64,000 bases of DNA from Arachidicoccus terrestris (GCF_020042345.1 NZ_CP083387.1:4712001-4776000), one strand, 5' to 3'; positions 10,001-18,761 are shown, counted from the stretch's first letter. The notes: a model not told the origin generated them from the sequence alone. Made by a program: numbers and translations.

Positions 10001-10184
10001 ACTGACCTATACCCTTCCTGAAAAGTGGGTAAAAGGTATTTGTAAACAGGCATCCCTTTCGCTAATCGGCAATAATCTGTTCTTGCTCTCAAAGATTCCC
10101 AATGTCGATCCGGATGCCGAAGCAGATAATTTACAATCCCCTTCTATCCGGAGTATGGGCATCAACCTCAATGTTAAGTTCTAA
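7014..10184 (+). CDS. SusC/RagA family TonB-linked outer membrane protein
   Basis: The 1056-residue receptor has a clean signal peptide (residues 1-20, ending LALAQ), a carboxypeptidase-regulatory-like repeat (about 24-100, FSYIGYIAKEVPV), a TonB plug (about 105-230, with DGIPDPNADPYKVNADDIESVTVLKG and IHGAILYTTKKGK) and a long beta-barrel ending in the aromatic C-terminal strand (MGINLNVKF). It should form the outer-membrane transporter of a SusCD pair with the lipoprotein encoded 40 bp downstream. A phospholipase C gene follows, so a phosphorus-containing ligand is possible, but that is inference only. No LacI-type site was found upstream. Confidence 0.95.
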   Translation: MRKFIFTIVFSLVFCTLALAQNIEIKGTIRSAADSSVLQGASVVVKGKTGGSITNTTGFFTIHCPADAVLVFSYIGYIAKEVPVNSQTNLHILLNPASQNQLGDVVVTTALGIKKEQKALGYSVQEVKGAALEKVKTSTAVGALVGKVAGLNIKNTTDLFRNPGISLRGESPLVVIDGIPDPNADPYKVNADDIESVTVLKGTAAGALYGAIGIHGAILYTTKKGKRGKLNVEINSSTLFQAGYTRIPKVQTIYGGGDQGKYAYIDGSGGGLEGGGWIWGPKLDQKDPSTESGFVELPQYNSPYDPSQNYTVRYADGSTYTGHYKPLPWVSRGSNNIKNFFRPGILSTNSISASVGSDKGSFRVSAAHNYQRGLVPNTAVNNSTFSIGGNYALTSKLNIDGKLTYNREYSENYPTVGYSPQNILYNLILWIGPDVDIRDLRNYWAKDQEGIQQRNYNLSWYNNPYFQAYEYLNGYVKDNTFGQATMTYQFNKDFSLVFRNGFNAYGENTEIRVPKSYIGYGDKSLGNYSNAKTNYFDITSDLILTYKHTFSDYLKINLTAGASNSYRNSKYLYAATDGLTVPDLYTLSNSINPVSGLSSLQERRTASLYGTADIEALKFLYFSFTGRRDQTSTLPVSNNAYFYPSVGVSAVLSDALQLPEFISFWKLRASWAQVNTGIIDNNDAYSHILTYSNGIKWNSVPSLYWPTSVINPVLIPQTTKSGEYGMTLGLFKNRINIDATFFRNVNSNNYVRGPQSQASGYTSVLQNADVYLKKGWEFIVSGVPFKNADFKWETTLNFSNIHEWLQQATLSDDGYIGTYLKEGARTDKLYISDYLTPDGRAIYGSDGYPANTGATLTGGVYGYTLGYSDPDWIYGFQNSFTYRNFQFSFSFDGRLGGLIYSSTNQKMWWGGTAPGTVTKYRDDAIAGNNTYVGPGVIITEGSVTYDDHGNILEDTRKYAPNTTPVNYISFMQSTSGGMSNNYFYYSGSYLKLREIALTYTLPEKWVKGICKQASLSLIGNNLFLLSKIPNVDPDAEADNLQSPSIRSMGINLNVKF

Positions 10185-10224
10185 ACCACTATTGTCCAAT
10201 ACAGTTATTCTAAAATACTTTCAC

Positions 10225-11742
10225 ATGAAATATTTAATGATTATAAGTGCGCTCTGCCTGGTCATGGCAAGCGTATCTTGCAAGAAATTCAGTGATTTTC
10301 AAAATAACCCTAATCTGCCTACGGTAGCCGATCCTTCTTCGCTGCTCCCTTCCATTGAGGCTGATGCATTCGCTAACATCTCAGCAGATGCAGATCTGGC
10401 CAGCAGGTACCTGGTGTACACGCAGTCGAAGGCTGCTTCTCAATATTATAGCTGGACTCGCAGCGGCTTTAACTATGAGGCCATTACCCAGGTCGTCAAA
10501 ATGCAACAGGAAGCCAGGAGAACAGGCAAAACCAATTATATCTATCTGGGTAAGTTCTTCAGGGCGTATTATATGATTGGTATGACAATGGCTTTTGGTG
10601 ATATTCCTTATTCCCAGATGATGCAGTCCATCGAGGGCGGTAAATTTGACGCCGGTGCGGTAAAACCTGTCTATGACACACAGGAACAAATCTTTGAAGG
10701 TGTTTTGAAAGAGCTGAAAATCGCCGCCGACTCACTTTCTGAAGCAGGTGGTGGTATCGCTGGCGATATTATCTACGGTGGCAATATTACAAACTGGAAA
10801 AAACTCATCAACTCCTATACACTGCGTGTATTAATGAGCCTTTCAAAAAAAACAACCGTTGGCTCGGTTCAAATCTCGCAGCGATTTAAAGAGATCATTG
10901 AGTCTCCGGAGAAATACCCCATTTTTCAATCCAATGAAGACAATGGCGCATTGCCTTATTATGCATTAGCAGCAAACCGGTATCCTTATTTCAACGATAA
11001 CAGTATGAAGACCGACTATTATTTAGACAGCAGCTTTGTGCGTATCCTGCAGCAACTAAAAGATCCGAGGCTCTTTGTTTATGGAAGGCCCACGCCGAAT
11101 GCAGCCGGTTCCAATATGCCGCCCGACGATTTCGATGCCTATGGGGGACTTAGGGGGAGTGCCACACTTGATTACAATACAAGTAAAAAAGGGAAAGGAA
11201 CCGCCTCACAGATCAATAAGCGGTATGCATATGACTCCATCAATGAGGTGAGTCTTCTGATGGGCTATTCAGAAGTAGAGTTTTTAATGGCTGAGGCTGC
11301 TGCTAGAAAATGGATCAATGGCGATCCGGGGGCTTATTATAGGAAAGGAATTGAAGCGGCAATGAATTTTTCTATGTATGAAACCACAAGTATTAGCGGT
11401 ATCTCTTATACGCAGCAGGACATTGCCCGGTACCTGGCTCAGCCTTCCCTCCTGCTCCAGCCGGGTAAGGAAATTGAGCAGATTATTACCCAAAAATATA
11501 TCAGTATGTTTATGCAATGCGGATGGTGGCCGTTTTATGAGCAGCGCCGCACCGGTTTTCCGGATTTTGACGTGGCCGGCGGCGGTGTAACCAATATGGT
11601 GAATGGAAAACCTGCGGTGGCGCTTCGTTGGAATTATCCCACCGACGAATACACGAATAATGATGAGAATCTGGAGCTGGCCGTCAGGCGCCAGTATACC
11701 AATGGAGATGTTATCAATGGGAAAATGTGGTTGCTCAAATAG
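10225..11742 (+). CDS. SusD/RagB-like lipoprotein (SusD_like-2 type)
   Basis: From the ATG at 10225 the product is 505 residues with a lipoprotein signal (lipobox MASVS-C, Cys19). The body matches the second SusD-like family: a helical TPR-like scaffold, YLGKFFRAYYMIGMTMAFGDIPYSQ near residues 110-134, and VEFLMAEAAARKW near 350-362. It should sit on the cell surface and cap the SusC receptor encoded immediately upstream (40-bp gap). The frame is open further upstream into the SusC gene, but the lipoprotein signal fixes the start. The ligand is not predictable from sequence. Confidence 0.92.
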   Translation: MKYLMIISALCLVMASVSCKKFSDFQNNPNLPTVADPSSLLPSIEADAFANISADADLASRYLVYTQSKAASQYYSWTRSGFNYEAITQVVKMQQEARRTGKTNYIYLGKFFRAYYMIGMTMAFGDIPYSQMMQSIEGGKFDAGAVKPVYDTQEQIFEGVLKELKIAADSLSEAGGGIAGDIIYGGNITNWKKLINSYTLRVLMSLSKKTTVGSVQISQRFKEIIESPEKYPIFQSNEDNGALPYYALAANRYPYFNDNSMKTDYYLDSSFVRILQQLKDPRLFVYGRPTPNAAGSNMPPDDFDAYGGLRGSATLDYNTSKKGKGTASQINKRYAYDSINEVSLLMGYSEVEFLMAEAAARKWINGDPGAYYRKGIEAAMNFSMYETTSISGISYTQQDIARYLAQPSLLLQPGKEIEQIITQKYISMFMQCGWWPFYEQRRTGFPDFDVAGGGVTNMVNGKPAVALRWNYPTDEYTNNDENLELAVRRQYTNGDVINGKMWLLK

Positions 11743-11778
11743 AATGCATCCAGAGAAATAAAACCATCTTAAACCTCG

Positions 11779-11805
11779 TTGATGACAGCTGATCTGTTAT
11801 ATTTG
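11779..11805 (+). promoter_or_regulatory. Possible promoter of the phospholipase gene
   Basis: TATATTTG at 11798-11805 fits the Bacteroidota -7 motif TAnnTTTG. A TTG lies upstream at 11779-11781, but the 16-bp spacing is short. It would give the phospholipase gene its own transcript separate from the SusC/SusD pair. Confidence 0.35.
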
Positions 11806-11885
11806 TTTAAACCGGCCGTCACTCCGGTCCGAACACTGAATATATACCGCCTTGGCTATAGGTTTTAAGAATAAATTTATCAGCA

Positions 11886-14303
11886 ATGAAAATTGCCAAA
11901 ACAGACACAACGAACAATATGACGACAAAAACCACCACAAGAAGAGAATTTTTAAAAAATGCGGCGATCCTGTCCGGAGCGGCGGGGCTGTCCAGCGTCC
12001 TGCCTTTTTCCATCAAGAGAGCTATGGCGATCAATGCGGAGAAGGGAACCACGTTTTTGGACGCTGAACATGTTGTGTTCCTTATGCAGGAAAACAGGTC
12101 CTTTGATCACATATTTGGTACTATGAAAGGCGTAAGGGGTTTTAATGACCCCAGAGCCAAAACTTTACCTTCGGGGGATAAAGTCTGGATTCAGCGTGAT
12201 AAAGACGGCAAGGCCTACCCACCCTTTCACATCGATATCCAGAAAACGAAAGTCACCTGGGAGGGAGGCCTCCCGCACGGCTGGCCAGACCAATCTGCGG
12301 CCAGAAATCGCGGCAAATACGACCAGTGGATTCCAAATAAAACAGCCATGACAATGGGGCATTACCAAAGAGAAGACGTGCCTTTTTATTACGCTATGGC
12401 GGATGCCTTTACTATTTGCGATCACAACTTCTGCTCTTCTCTGACAGGCACAACTCCTAACAGGCTCTTCTTCTGGACGGGTAATATCCGCCCTGATCTA
12501 AAGAGTGATTCCGTGGCTGCAGTACTGAATTCCTTTGCAGAATCCAGAGACAATGCCTATGTTGACTGGAGTACCTTTCCCGAACTTCTGGAAGACAATG
12601 ATATTTCCTGGAAGATCTATCAAAATGAGCTCTGGACCGCTAATCTACAACCCTCCAGCACGGACTACTGGTTAGGGAACTATGGCGATAACGCCATCGA
12701 ATACGTTACCCGGCACAATGTCAAGCTCTCCGCATATTTCAGAAAAAACGGCGATAAGAGTGTGAAGCCAGATCTAAGCCCTGAACAGGTACAGGAAAAA
12801 TACGCCAAGCTATCTGCTAAGCAGAAAAATCTGGTAGATAAAGCCTTTACCACGAATATCGACGATACGGGGGATTATCTTCGACTGGCTCCGTTTACTT
12901 TTACCGATGACAAGGGCAAAAAGTGGACGATCGAGGTACCTAAAAACGATATCTTTCACCAATTTAGGCAAGACGTCCAAAGCGGCCAGCTGCCAACGGT
13001 TTCCTGGCTGGTTGCGCCACAGAGCTTTTCAGACCATACCAGTTCTCCACTTTATGGTACCTGGTATGTATCACAGGTGCTGGATATTCTTACCCAGAAC
13101 CCTGAAGTCTGGAAAAAAACAATTTTTATATTAAATTATGACGAGAATGACGGTTATTTTGATCATCTGTCTCCTTTTGTCGTACCTAAACCGGGCGATC
13201 CCCATGCCGGAAAAGTATCTGAATCGATAGATACGCTTGCTGATTATCATCAAAAAGACGATGCACCTATCGGGCTCGGCTACCGGGTACCCATGATCAT
13301 CTGCTCCCCCTGGAGTAAAGGAGGCTACGTCAATTCACAGGTCACTGACCACACATCCACTTTAATGTTTCTGGAAAATTTTCTGAGTAAGAAAACTGGA
13401 AAACAGATCAGGTCCCCTCATATCAGTAGCTGGCGACGGGCCATTTGTAGTGACTTATTCTCTGCATTCAGGCCCTATAACGGAGAACAGGTCCCCCTAC
13501 CAGATTTTCTAAACAAAGATGCGTCCATTATCCGCATACAAAATGCTAAGAACAAGCCTCGCCAGTTACTACCCGATCCACTGACTGATGAAGACAGGAA
13601 GTTGATCAATGGCAGCCCATCATTTGACGGGAAAGTAGCCGGTTTAATACCACACCAGGAATCCGGTATCAAAAATGCGTGCGCGCTGCCAATGCAGTTA
13701 TTTGCGCATTGTATCGTAGATAAGGATACAGGTATCCTTGAATTGAGTTTTGCCAGCAGCTCTCTTCCCGGAATAGATAAAAACAGCATTAAAGGTGCCC
13801 CGTTTAACATGTATACGACAGGAAAATACAAAGGTGAAGCAGGCAAAGTATGGAATTATGCCGTTTCGGCCGACAGGACACTTTATGATCAGCTTCTGTT
13901 AAGAGATTTTGCCGACGGAGCATACGCGTTAAAAGTGGATGGGCCAAACGGGTTTTTCAGGGAATTTACCGGTAGTCGCCAGGATCCCCAAATCAATATC
14001 CAGTGCCAGTATGAAAAGAACGGAAAGAAAATAAGCGGTAATATCGCCTTGGAAGTCGAAAATAAAGAGAGACAACCGATTGAAATAGAACTTTTGGATA
14101 ACGCCTATAAAACAGCGCATCACAGCCTCGTTATTGGACCAGGCCAACGGAAAACTGTCATTATCGCCTTGCAGAAGCAGCATCATTGGTATGATTTTAC
14201 CCTTCGGGTAAACAACAAGGATCAATACGCCAGACGCTTTGCAGGACATGTTGAAACAGGGAAGCCGTCTATGACGGATCCCTATATGGGCGGGATCGTA
14301 TAA
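11886..14303 (+). CDS. Phosphocholine-specific phospholipase C (non-haemolytic type), Tat-exported
   Basis: The 805-residue enzyme belongs to the AcpA/PLC phosphoesterase family, which cleaves phosphatidylcholine-type lipids to diacylglycerol and a phosphorylated head group. A Tat signal is present (TRREFLKNAAILSGAAG, residues 18-34). The catalytic domain follows with DAEHVVFLMQENRSFDHIFG near 59-78, the GHYQREDVPFYYAMADAF and GTTPNRLFFWTG blocks near 158-198, and NYDENDGYFDH near 416-426. Two C-terminal beta domains typical of PLC (DUF756-like) occupy roughly 620-800. A Met at residue 12 (11919) is an equally good start. It lies 143 bp after the SusD-like gene and probably acts in the periplasm or outside the cell in phosphate or lipid acquisition. 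Confidence 0.92.
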   Translation: MKIAKTDTTNNMTTKTTTRREFLKNAAILSGAAGLSSVLPFSIKRAMAINAEKGTTFLDAEHVVFLMQENRSFDHIFGTMKGVRGFNDPRAKTLPSGDKVWIQRDKDGKAYPPFHIDIQKTKVTWEGGLPHGWPDQSAARNRGKYDQWIPNKTAMTMGHYQREDVPFYYAMADAFTICDHNFCSSLTGTTPNRLFFWTGNIRPDLKSDSVAAVLNSFAESRDNAYVDWSTFPELLEDNDISWKIYQNELWTANLQPSSTDYWLGNYGDNAIEYVTRHNVKLSAYFRKNGDKSVKPDLSPEQVQEKYAKLSAKQKNLVDKAFTTNIDDTGDYLRLAPFTFTDDKGKKWTIEVPKNDIFHQFRQDVQSGQLPTVSWLVAPQSFSDHTSSPLYGTWYVSQVLDILTQNPEVWKKTIFILNYDENDGYFDHLSPFVVPKPGDPHAGKVSESIDTLADYHQKDDAPIGLGYRVPMIICSPWSKGGYVNSQVTDHTSTLMFLENFLSKKTGKQIRSPHISSWRRAICSDLFSAFRPYNGEQVPLPDFLNKDASIIRIQNAKNKPRQLLPDPLTDEDRKLINGSPSFDGKVAGLIPHQESGIKNACALPMQLFAHCIVDKDTGILELSFASSSLPGIDKNSIKGAPFNMYTTGKYKGEAGKVWNYAVSADRTLYDQLLLRDFADGAYALKVDGPNGFFREFTGSRQDPQINIQCQYEKNGKKISGNIALEVENKERQPIEIELLDNAYKTAHHSLVIGPGQRKTVIIALQKQHHWYDFTLRVNNKDQYARRFAGHVETGKPSMTDPYMGGIV

Positions 14304-14435
14304 GTGAAAGGATGCCCGCTTCAGATATTCGGGTGGCATAAAGACAGCAACAAGTAAACCGTCTTGTGCCACTGTTTCAGCCATCCCGTTGGCGGACTAT
14401 TTTCTTCGTCTTTTCGTAAACCAGCCTCTTATTGC

Positions 14436-14443
14436 TAAATTTG
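14436..14443 (+). promoter_or_regulatory. Possible -7 promoter element
   Basis: TAAATTTG matches the TAnnTTTG motif about 93 bp before the next plus-strand start. No clear -33 TTTG was found, only a T-rich stretch at 14411-14415. Confidence 0.3.
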
Positions 14444-14536
14444 CCATCATTATATTTACACAGATGTCTCCTTTATAGAATTTGCGGAGACGTCTGTTTA
14501 CGCTAAACAGTATTCTCGATTAATTTTCAGATAGTT

Positions 14537-15049
14537 ATGTCCGTGTTTGACATCCTCAAGACGCAAAAGGAGGCACTTGACCGACAGGCACAAAACCTTC
14601 GGCGCAAGCCAACAGATATATTTATTCGGCTCGATTTTGATCAAAAAGGTGCTTTTATCCAGACAATAGATAAGACAGGTAAGGAAACGCTGATTGATCC
14701 TAACCTGTTTTCCGGTGCAACCCGGCATCTTATTCAATCCGTCAATGCCATATCAGACAAAAATGCTTTTTTAATTGACTGGGAGAATCCCGGCAGCCGG
14801 CTCTACCTGCATGACTACCCGCATTTAATAGCGCCGCTAATGAGTAGCGGCTTGCTGGTGAATAACGGCCTTAGGCCGGTTAAAACCGATAGCCGGGAGC
14901 AGAATATGGGCAATACGGATCAACCTGCTATTTTAAAACTCCGGTTACAACCGCATACACCAGCAGAAAAAATTGTTTCGAAAGACAGTAACGCCAACAA
15001 AAGAAATACAGCGCCCAGATTTATTTATGTTCCGTTGCATGCAAAATAA
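14537..15049 (+). CDS. Hypothetical protein, possibly the orphan N-terminal part of a SNF2-type helicase
   Basis: The 170-residue soluble protein has no signal peptide or membrane segment. Its segments LFSGATRHLIQSVNAI (near 57-72), FLIDWENPGSRLYLHDYPHLI (near 78-98) and ILKLRLQ recall, from memory, the extreme N-terminal region of Bacteroidota SNF2/DEAD-type helicases, where an IDW...YL...L pattern precedes the motor domain. Here no helicase motor follows; the frame stops and its last 29 bp overlap a convergent esterase gene. It could be a truncated remnant or a stand-alone protein. The resemblance is a weak inference; the existence of the gene is more likely than its assignment. Confidence 0.5.
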   Translation: MSVFDILKTQKEALDRQAQNLRRKPTDIFIRLDFDQKGAFIQTIDKTGKETLIDPNLFSGATRHLIQSVNAISDKNAFLIDWENPGSRLYLHDYPHLIAPLMSSGLLVNNGLRPVKTDSREQNMGNTDQPAILKLRLQPHTPAEKIVSKDSNANKRNTAPRFIYVPLHAK

Positions 15050-16460
15050 AATTTATGATGCGTTCCGGATTAGCCAGGCTATGTGGATGGTGGAACATGC
15101 CGGGCTTATGGATCACTTCGATCGCCCCGCCAAGGGCGCGTATATTCTTTACAAAGGGTGTCGTATTTTCAGAAACCGGCACGACCGTGTCAGCGTCTCC
15201 AACTACATGCAGCATCGGGTAGTGTCCCGCTATGATCTCCTTAGCCCGGTATATCGGTGCACCCCGGAAAGCTACTGCCTGCTGTTCTGATCGTAGGCCG
15301 TAATCTTTTTGAAACAATGCCCAGTCGGCTTGACTTCCAGGGCCGGTTCCTTTTCCACCGGGCCAGCTTTTAAAATCCAGCACAGGGGCATCGGCATAGA
15401 CACATGCTACTTTTTCAGGATTGGCCGCGGCCCAGTTATAAATATATATCCCTCCCCTACTATATCCTTCCAGGGCGACTTTGGCATTTAACCCCAGCCG
15501 GGTATGCAAAAATGCGTAAAACTTGTTCCAGATATCTATACACGCCTTATTGCCATATAACTCGGCGACATCACAATAGGCGAGATAAAATCCCCTTTCC
15601 AATAGTCCAAGCTCGGCCTGGGGCTGATTGCCCCAGAATCTGGCTCTCCATATCCAGGGATTGCCCTTCTCAAAAGCATAAGGTCTGACAATCTTGCACT
15701 CCCGGCCCTCAAATTTGAATTCCACACATTGATATCCATGATAGTTCTTAATACTTGTCGGAGAAGGTATCTTTTTAAAAAAGCGGTCATTGTGGGCCGG
15801 CGTCAGCTGCAACTGCTCATACAGGCGTTGCGCAATCCTTGTATCGCCAATGGAATTCGGATGAATTTTATCGAATAATTCGTTCTCCCTGCCCAAAAAC
15901 ATGGGGTGAAGGTCGATGAACTCAACCTGCTTTTTAAAGGCGACTGATTCACACATGGGTATGATCTTTTTTACAATTACCGGATCATAAATGGAGTTTG
16001 AGTCAGCATTGAAAGTAGCTATGGGCAGAACCATTATGACCCTTGGGTGGGTTGACAAGGCGCGGAAAGAGTCAATTAAATCACTATAGTCTCTTTCAAA
16101 CTGATTAAAATAGGGTCGATTGACAGCTTTGCTGTCATTGGTTCCTAACATGATAAAGACGACATCAGGTTTAAAAGCCATTGCATCGTGAAACGCTTTC
16201 TCCTTCCAATAGGGATGATTGCCATTACGAAGTAAGGTTCTGCCGCTGACACCGAAGTTCCTGACATCATATCCATCGCCTAGCATTGCCTGCAGTTGAC
16301 CCGGATAGCTGTTCTGTTCTCTCGGGTTTATACCATAACCAAAAGTGATGCTATTGCCTACGCAGGCGATTCTTCTGGCCTTCTGACTAAAACATTGAAT
16401 CGATAATAGCAGAATCAGAAATATAAATATGGGCTTCAAAAATTTAGGCTTTAATAACAT
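15021..16460 (-). CDS. Two-domain esterase: SGNH hydrolase fused to an alpha/beta hydrolase
   Basis: The 479-residue exported protein (signal peptide about 1-25, IQCFSQ) carries two complete hydrolase signatures. Residues 28-215 form an SGNH/GDSL domain with GNSIT (Ser37), the GTND block (106-109) and the catalytic pair D197...H200 in DKIHPN. Residues about 235-479 form an alpha/beta hydrolase with nucleophile motif GYSRGG (Ser334), an acidic residue in GDADTVVP (422-424) and a His in the cluster HHPH (457-460). Such architectures are seen among carbohydrate esterases that deacylate plant or algal polysaccharides. The sulfatase gene lies 29 bp upstream in the same direction, so joint removal of ester and sulfate groups is plausible. 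The substrate is not known. Confidence 0.85.
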   Translation of the reverse strand: MLLKPKFLKPIFIFLILLLSIQCFSQKARRIACVGNSITFGYGINPREQNSYPGQLQAMLGDGYDVRNFGVSGRTLLRNGNHPYWKEKAFHDAMAFKPDVVFIMLGTNDSKAVNRPYFNQFERDYSDLIDSFRALSTHPRVIMVLPIATFNADSNSIYDPVIVKKIIPMCESVAFKKQVEFIDLHPMFLGRENELFDKIHPNSIGDTRIAQRLYEQLQLTPAHNDRFFKKIPSPTSIKNYHGYQCVEFKFEGRECKIVRPYAFEKGNPWIWRARFWGNQPQAELGLLERGFYLAYCDVAELYGNKACIDIWNKFYAFLHTRLGLNAKVALEGYSRGGIYIYNWAAANPEKVACVYADAPVLDFKSWPGGKGTGPGSQADWALFQKDYGLRSEQQAVAFRGAPIYRAKEIIAGHYPMLHVVGDADTVVPVSENTTPFVKNIRALGGAIEVIHKPGMFHHPHSLANPERIINFILHATEHK

Positions 16461-16489
16461 TATATAACGCTCTATGATTATAAGTAAAT

Positions 16490-18037
16490 CTACAATTTAA
16501 CCTGATCAGGATATGGCACCCACTGCCCTGTACTTTTTAAAACAGTCATTTGGGCATGCTGCTGTTTTAATTTTTTTGTAAGTAGCCTTGCTAACTCTTT
16601 GGTTTTCTGACGATTTTCCATTGACAGATCATGTACTTCCTTTATATCTTCTTTCAAATTATACAGTTCGAGCCTGCCATACTTTTCAAAATAAATCAGC
16701 TTCCAGTCTCCTTGACGGACCGCACAAGTCCAGGAGCAATCCTGACTTAAGTGGCCTCCGGACCATCCATTGGGAAAATTCCAGGTCAGTGTACGGCTGT
16801 TGTCCCTAAAGGAGGGTTTACTAAGATAGGGCACCATGCTTTGACCATCTATATGCTGCACAACGGCAGGCTTTCTAATACCTGCCATTTCCAGGATTGT
16901 AGGGAAAAAATCCTGAATGATCACATATTGATCACAGCTACTTCCCTCCCTGGTAACGCCCGGCCACCTTACCATCATGGGTTCCCGGATACCGCCTTCA
17001 TATAACGACCCCTTACCATTACGGAGCGGATAATTCTGGCTGTTTTCCTTTCCCTGACGGGGTGCATGAGAAAACCCGCCGTTATCCGACATAAAAATTA
17101 CGATCGTATTTTTCTCTAAGTCATTTTTCATTAAATATGTCAGTAAGTCTCCGAAACTCTTATCCATCCCCTCAATCAGTGCACAATAAGCCGCCTCCGG
17201 TATCGTAAATCCCTTGTCCAGGTATTTTTGAACAAATCTCTTGTCAGGGTTATAAGGAAGATGCACGGCGTACTGCGCCATATATAAAAAAAACGGCTTG
17301 TGCAGACTTCTGGCTGTATCCATTGCCTTTTGGGCCTCAATGGTCAAGTCTTCAGTCAGAAAACTGGGCGTATGCCAATACTGTTGCATATTGGGAATAT
17401 CTGCACGTACATTAAAATGGGCTGGATCATAGCCAAAATCATCTTCGGCAAGGTATGACGCGGGATTACCGGCGGCACTGCCGCCAATATTTTTCATGAA
17501 TCCTAAATTCAACGGATTAGCCCCCGGTGTTTGATAGGCACCAAAATGCGCCTTTCCGCATTGAATTGTATAATAGCCATTGTCTTTTAAAATCTGAGGC
17601 AGTGGTGTTACGTAGACGCTTCTTGGGTCACCAGGTACCGGAGAAAGACCATTTACATTCCATTCAGGAGCTTGCATCTGGCTGTCCTTCGCATCAACCG
17701 CTTTATTTTTGAACATAGTCCAGTTGGTGACCTTGTGGCGGCCGGCATCCATTCCTGACATCAGGCTTACCCGAGAGGGCGTACAGATAGAATTGGCATA
17801 GGCATTGGTAAACTTTTCAGCTGTGGCCGCAAAATGAACCATATTGGGTGTCTGGAACTTTTTGTTTTGTGCAGTAATACTATCCCAAAAAGGAACGGAG
17901 CAGTCCTCCCATCCCATATCATCTACCAGAAAGAAAATAATATTAGGCCGGTCAGGACTTTGCTTTTTTACGTGCTTTTGCTGTCCTCGCACCCATAGTA
18001 TCGGCATTAAGAAAGAAACTAGAATATATTTTCGCAT
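16490..18037 (-). CDS. Sulfatase (formylglycine-dependent, S1 family)
   Basis: The 515-residue exported enzyme has a signal peptide (about 1-19). The metal-binding start DRPNIIFFLVDDMGWED (Asp39, Asp40) is followed by the formylglycine motif C-T-P-S-R at residues 85-89, where Cys85 is converted to formylglycine by a maturase encoded elsewhere. GKAHFGAYQTPG and the IFMSDNGG block (near residue 320) complete the arylsulfatase signature. It should remove sulfate from a glycan or other sulfate ester in the periplasm. The esterase gene follows after 29 bp, so the two form an operon. Nearby SusD/SusC genes and a fucose-type dehydrogenase hint at a sulfated glycan, but this is inference. Confidence 0.93.
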   Translation of the reverse strand: MRKYILVSFLMPILWVRGQQKHVKKQSPDRPNIIFFLVDDMGWEDCSVPFWDSITAQNKKFQTPNMVHFAATAEKFTNAYANSICTPSRVSLMSGMDAGRHKVTNWTMFKNKAVDAKDSQMQAPEWNVNGLSPVPGDPRSVYVTPLPQILKDNGYYTIQCGKAHFGAYQTPGANPLNLGFMKNIGGSAAGNPASYLAEDDFGYDPAHFNVRADIPNMQQYWHTPSFLTEDLTIEAQKAMDTARSLHKPFFLYMAQYAVHLPYNPDKRFVQKYLDKGFTIPEAAYCALIEGMDKSFGDLLTYLMKNDLEKNTIVIFMSDNGGFSHAPRQGKENSQNYPLRNGKGSLYEGGIREPMMVRWPGVTREGSSCDQYVIIQDFFPTILEMAGIRKPAVVQHIDGQSMVPYLSKPSFRDNSRTLTWNFPNGWSGGHLSQDCSWTCAVRQGDWKLIYFEKYGRLELYNLKEDIKEVHDLSMENRQKTKELARLLTKKLKQQHAQMTVLKSTGQWVPYPDQVKL

Positions 18038-18722
18038 TATTGATAATTTTTATTTTAATTGCTTATCAAGAAACCCGGAACGCTAAATAACGCAATCTTC
18101 ATTTCTGCTTTCGAACATTTTTAGTTCTTTTTTTAATGAATGGAATCAGACTTTCTGCCAGCAATTCTACCCGCCTGAGCTATTCTTTGATATTATACTG
18201 CAAATTATCCGGCAACTTTGGAAGCTGATCTCTGTCGACGATAAAGCAGCCTTCTACGGCTCTGACTGTTTTCTGTTGTGCCTCTCTTACCCAAGATGCG
18301 GTTATACGAAACAAATATACTGTAACACAGAGTATGTCATTAACATTATGTTGATGTTTATTGGTATTATTTTAATAAATTATTGGGAGCGAAAATCAGA
18401 ATGACCTAAAAAGACACTACAGATTCACGTTGAACAATTTAAATAAGAATAGATTAAGGTGCATCGCCCAATTCTAGCGGCAAATGACCTTGAGGCCTTT
18501 TTGCTAAACATTTGGCGAGTTATCTATTATTATTTTTCGCCAAAACTTCGATTTTTTTTTGTTTTGGCGAGATATAAGTGCTCACAACATGCCAAATATT
18601 GTAGGGACCGAAAAAACAGCTGAATAATTATTAAAGAAAGAAAAAGACGCGACAGTAACTGCATTATGCAGTTCTTCTGGCAACAGGCATCTTACATGCC
18701 CATCTACCTTAGCTAATGTGTC
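18038..18722. other. Gene-free stretch with TTTGGCGA repeats
   Basis: No gene recognised. Three copies of a TTTGGCGA element lie close together: 18511-18518 (plus orientation), 18537-18545 (inverted, TCGCCAAAA) and 18562-18570 (plus, TTTTGGCGA). The last two form a 9-bp perfect inverted repeat with a 16-nt loop. Their purpose is unclear; they lie about 475 bp upstream of the sulfatase start. Confidence 0.5.
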
Positions 18723-18761
18723 AAAAAAAGAAGCTGCCCAAAAAATTGAGACAGCCTCTTT
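18723..18761 (-). terminator. Intrinsic terminator after the SusC/SusD pair
   Basis: Read on the minus strand, AAAGAGGCTG (18752-18761) pairs with CAGCTTCTTT and runs into a T-rich tail ending near 18723. It lies about 55 bp past the SusD stop at 18815, as expected for the end of the 23660-18815 operon. Confidence 0.72.
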
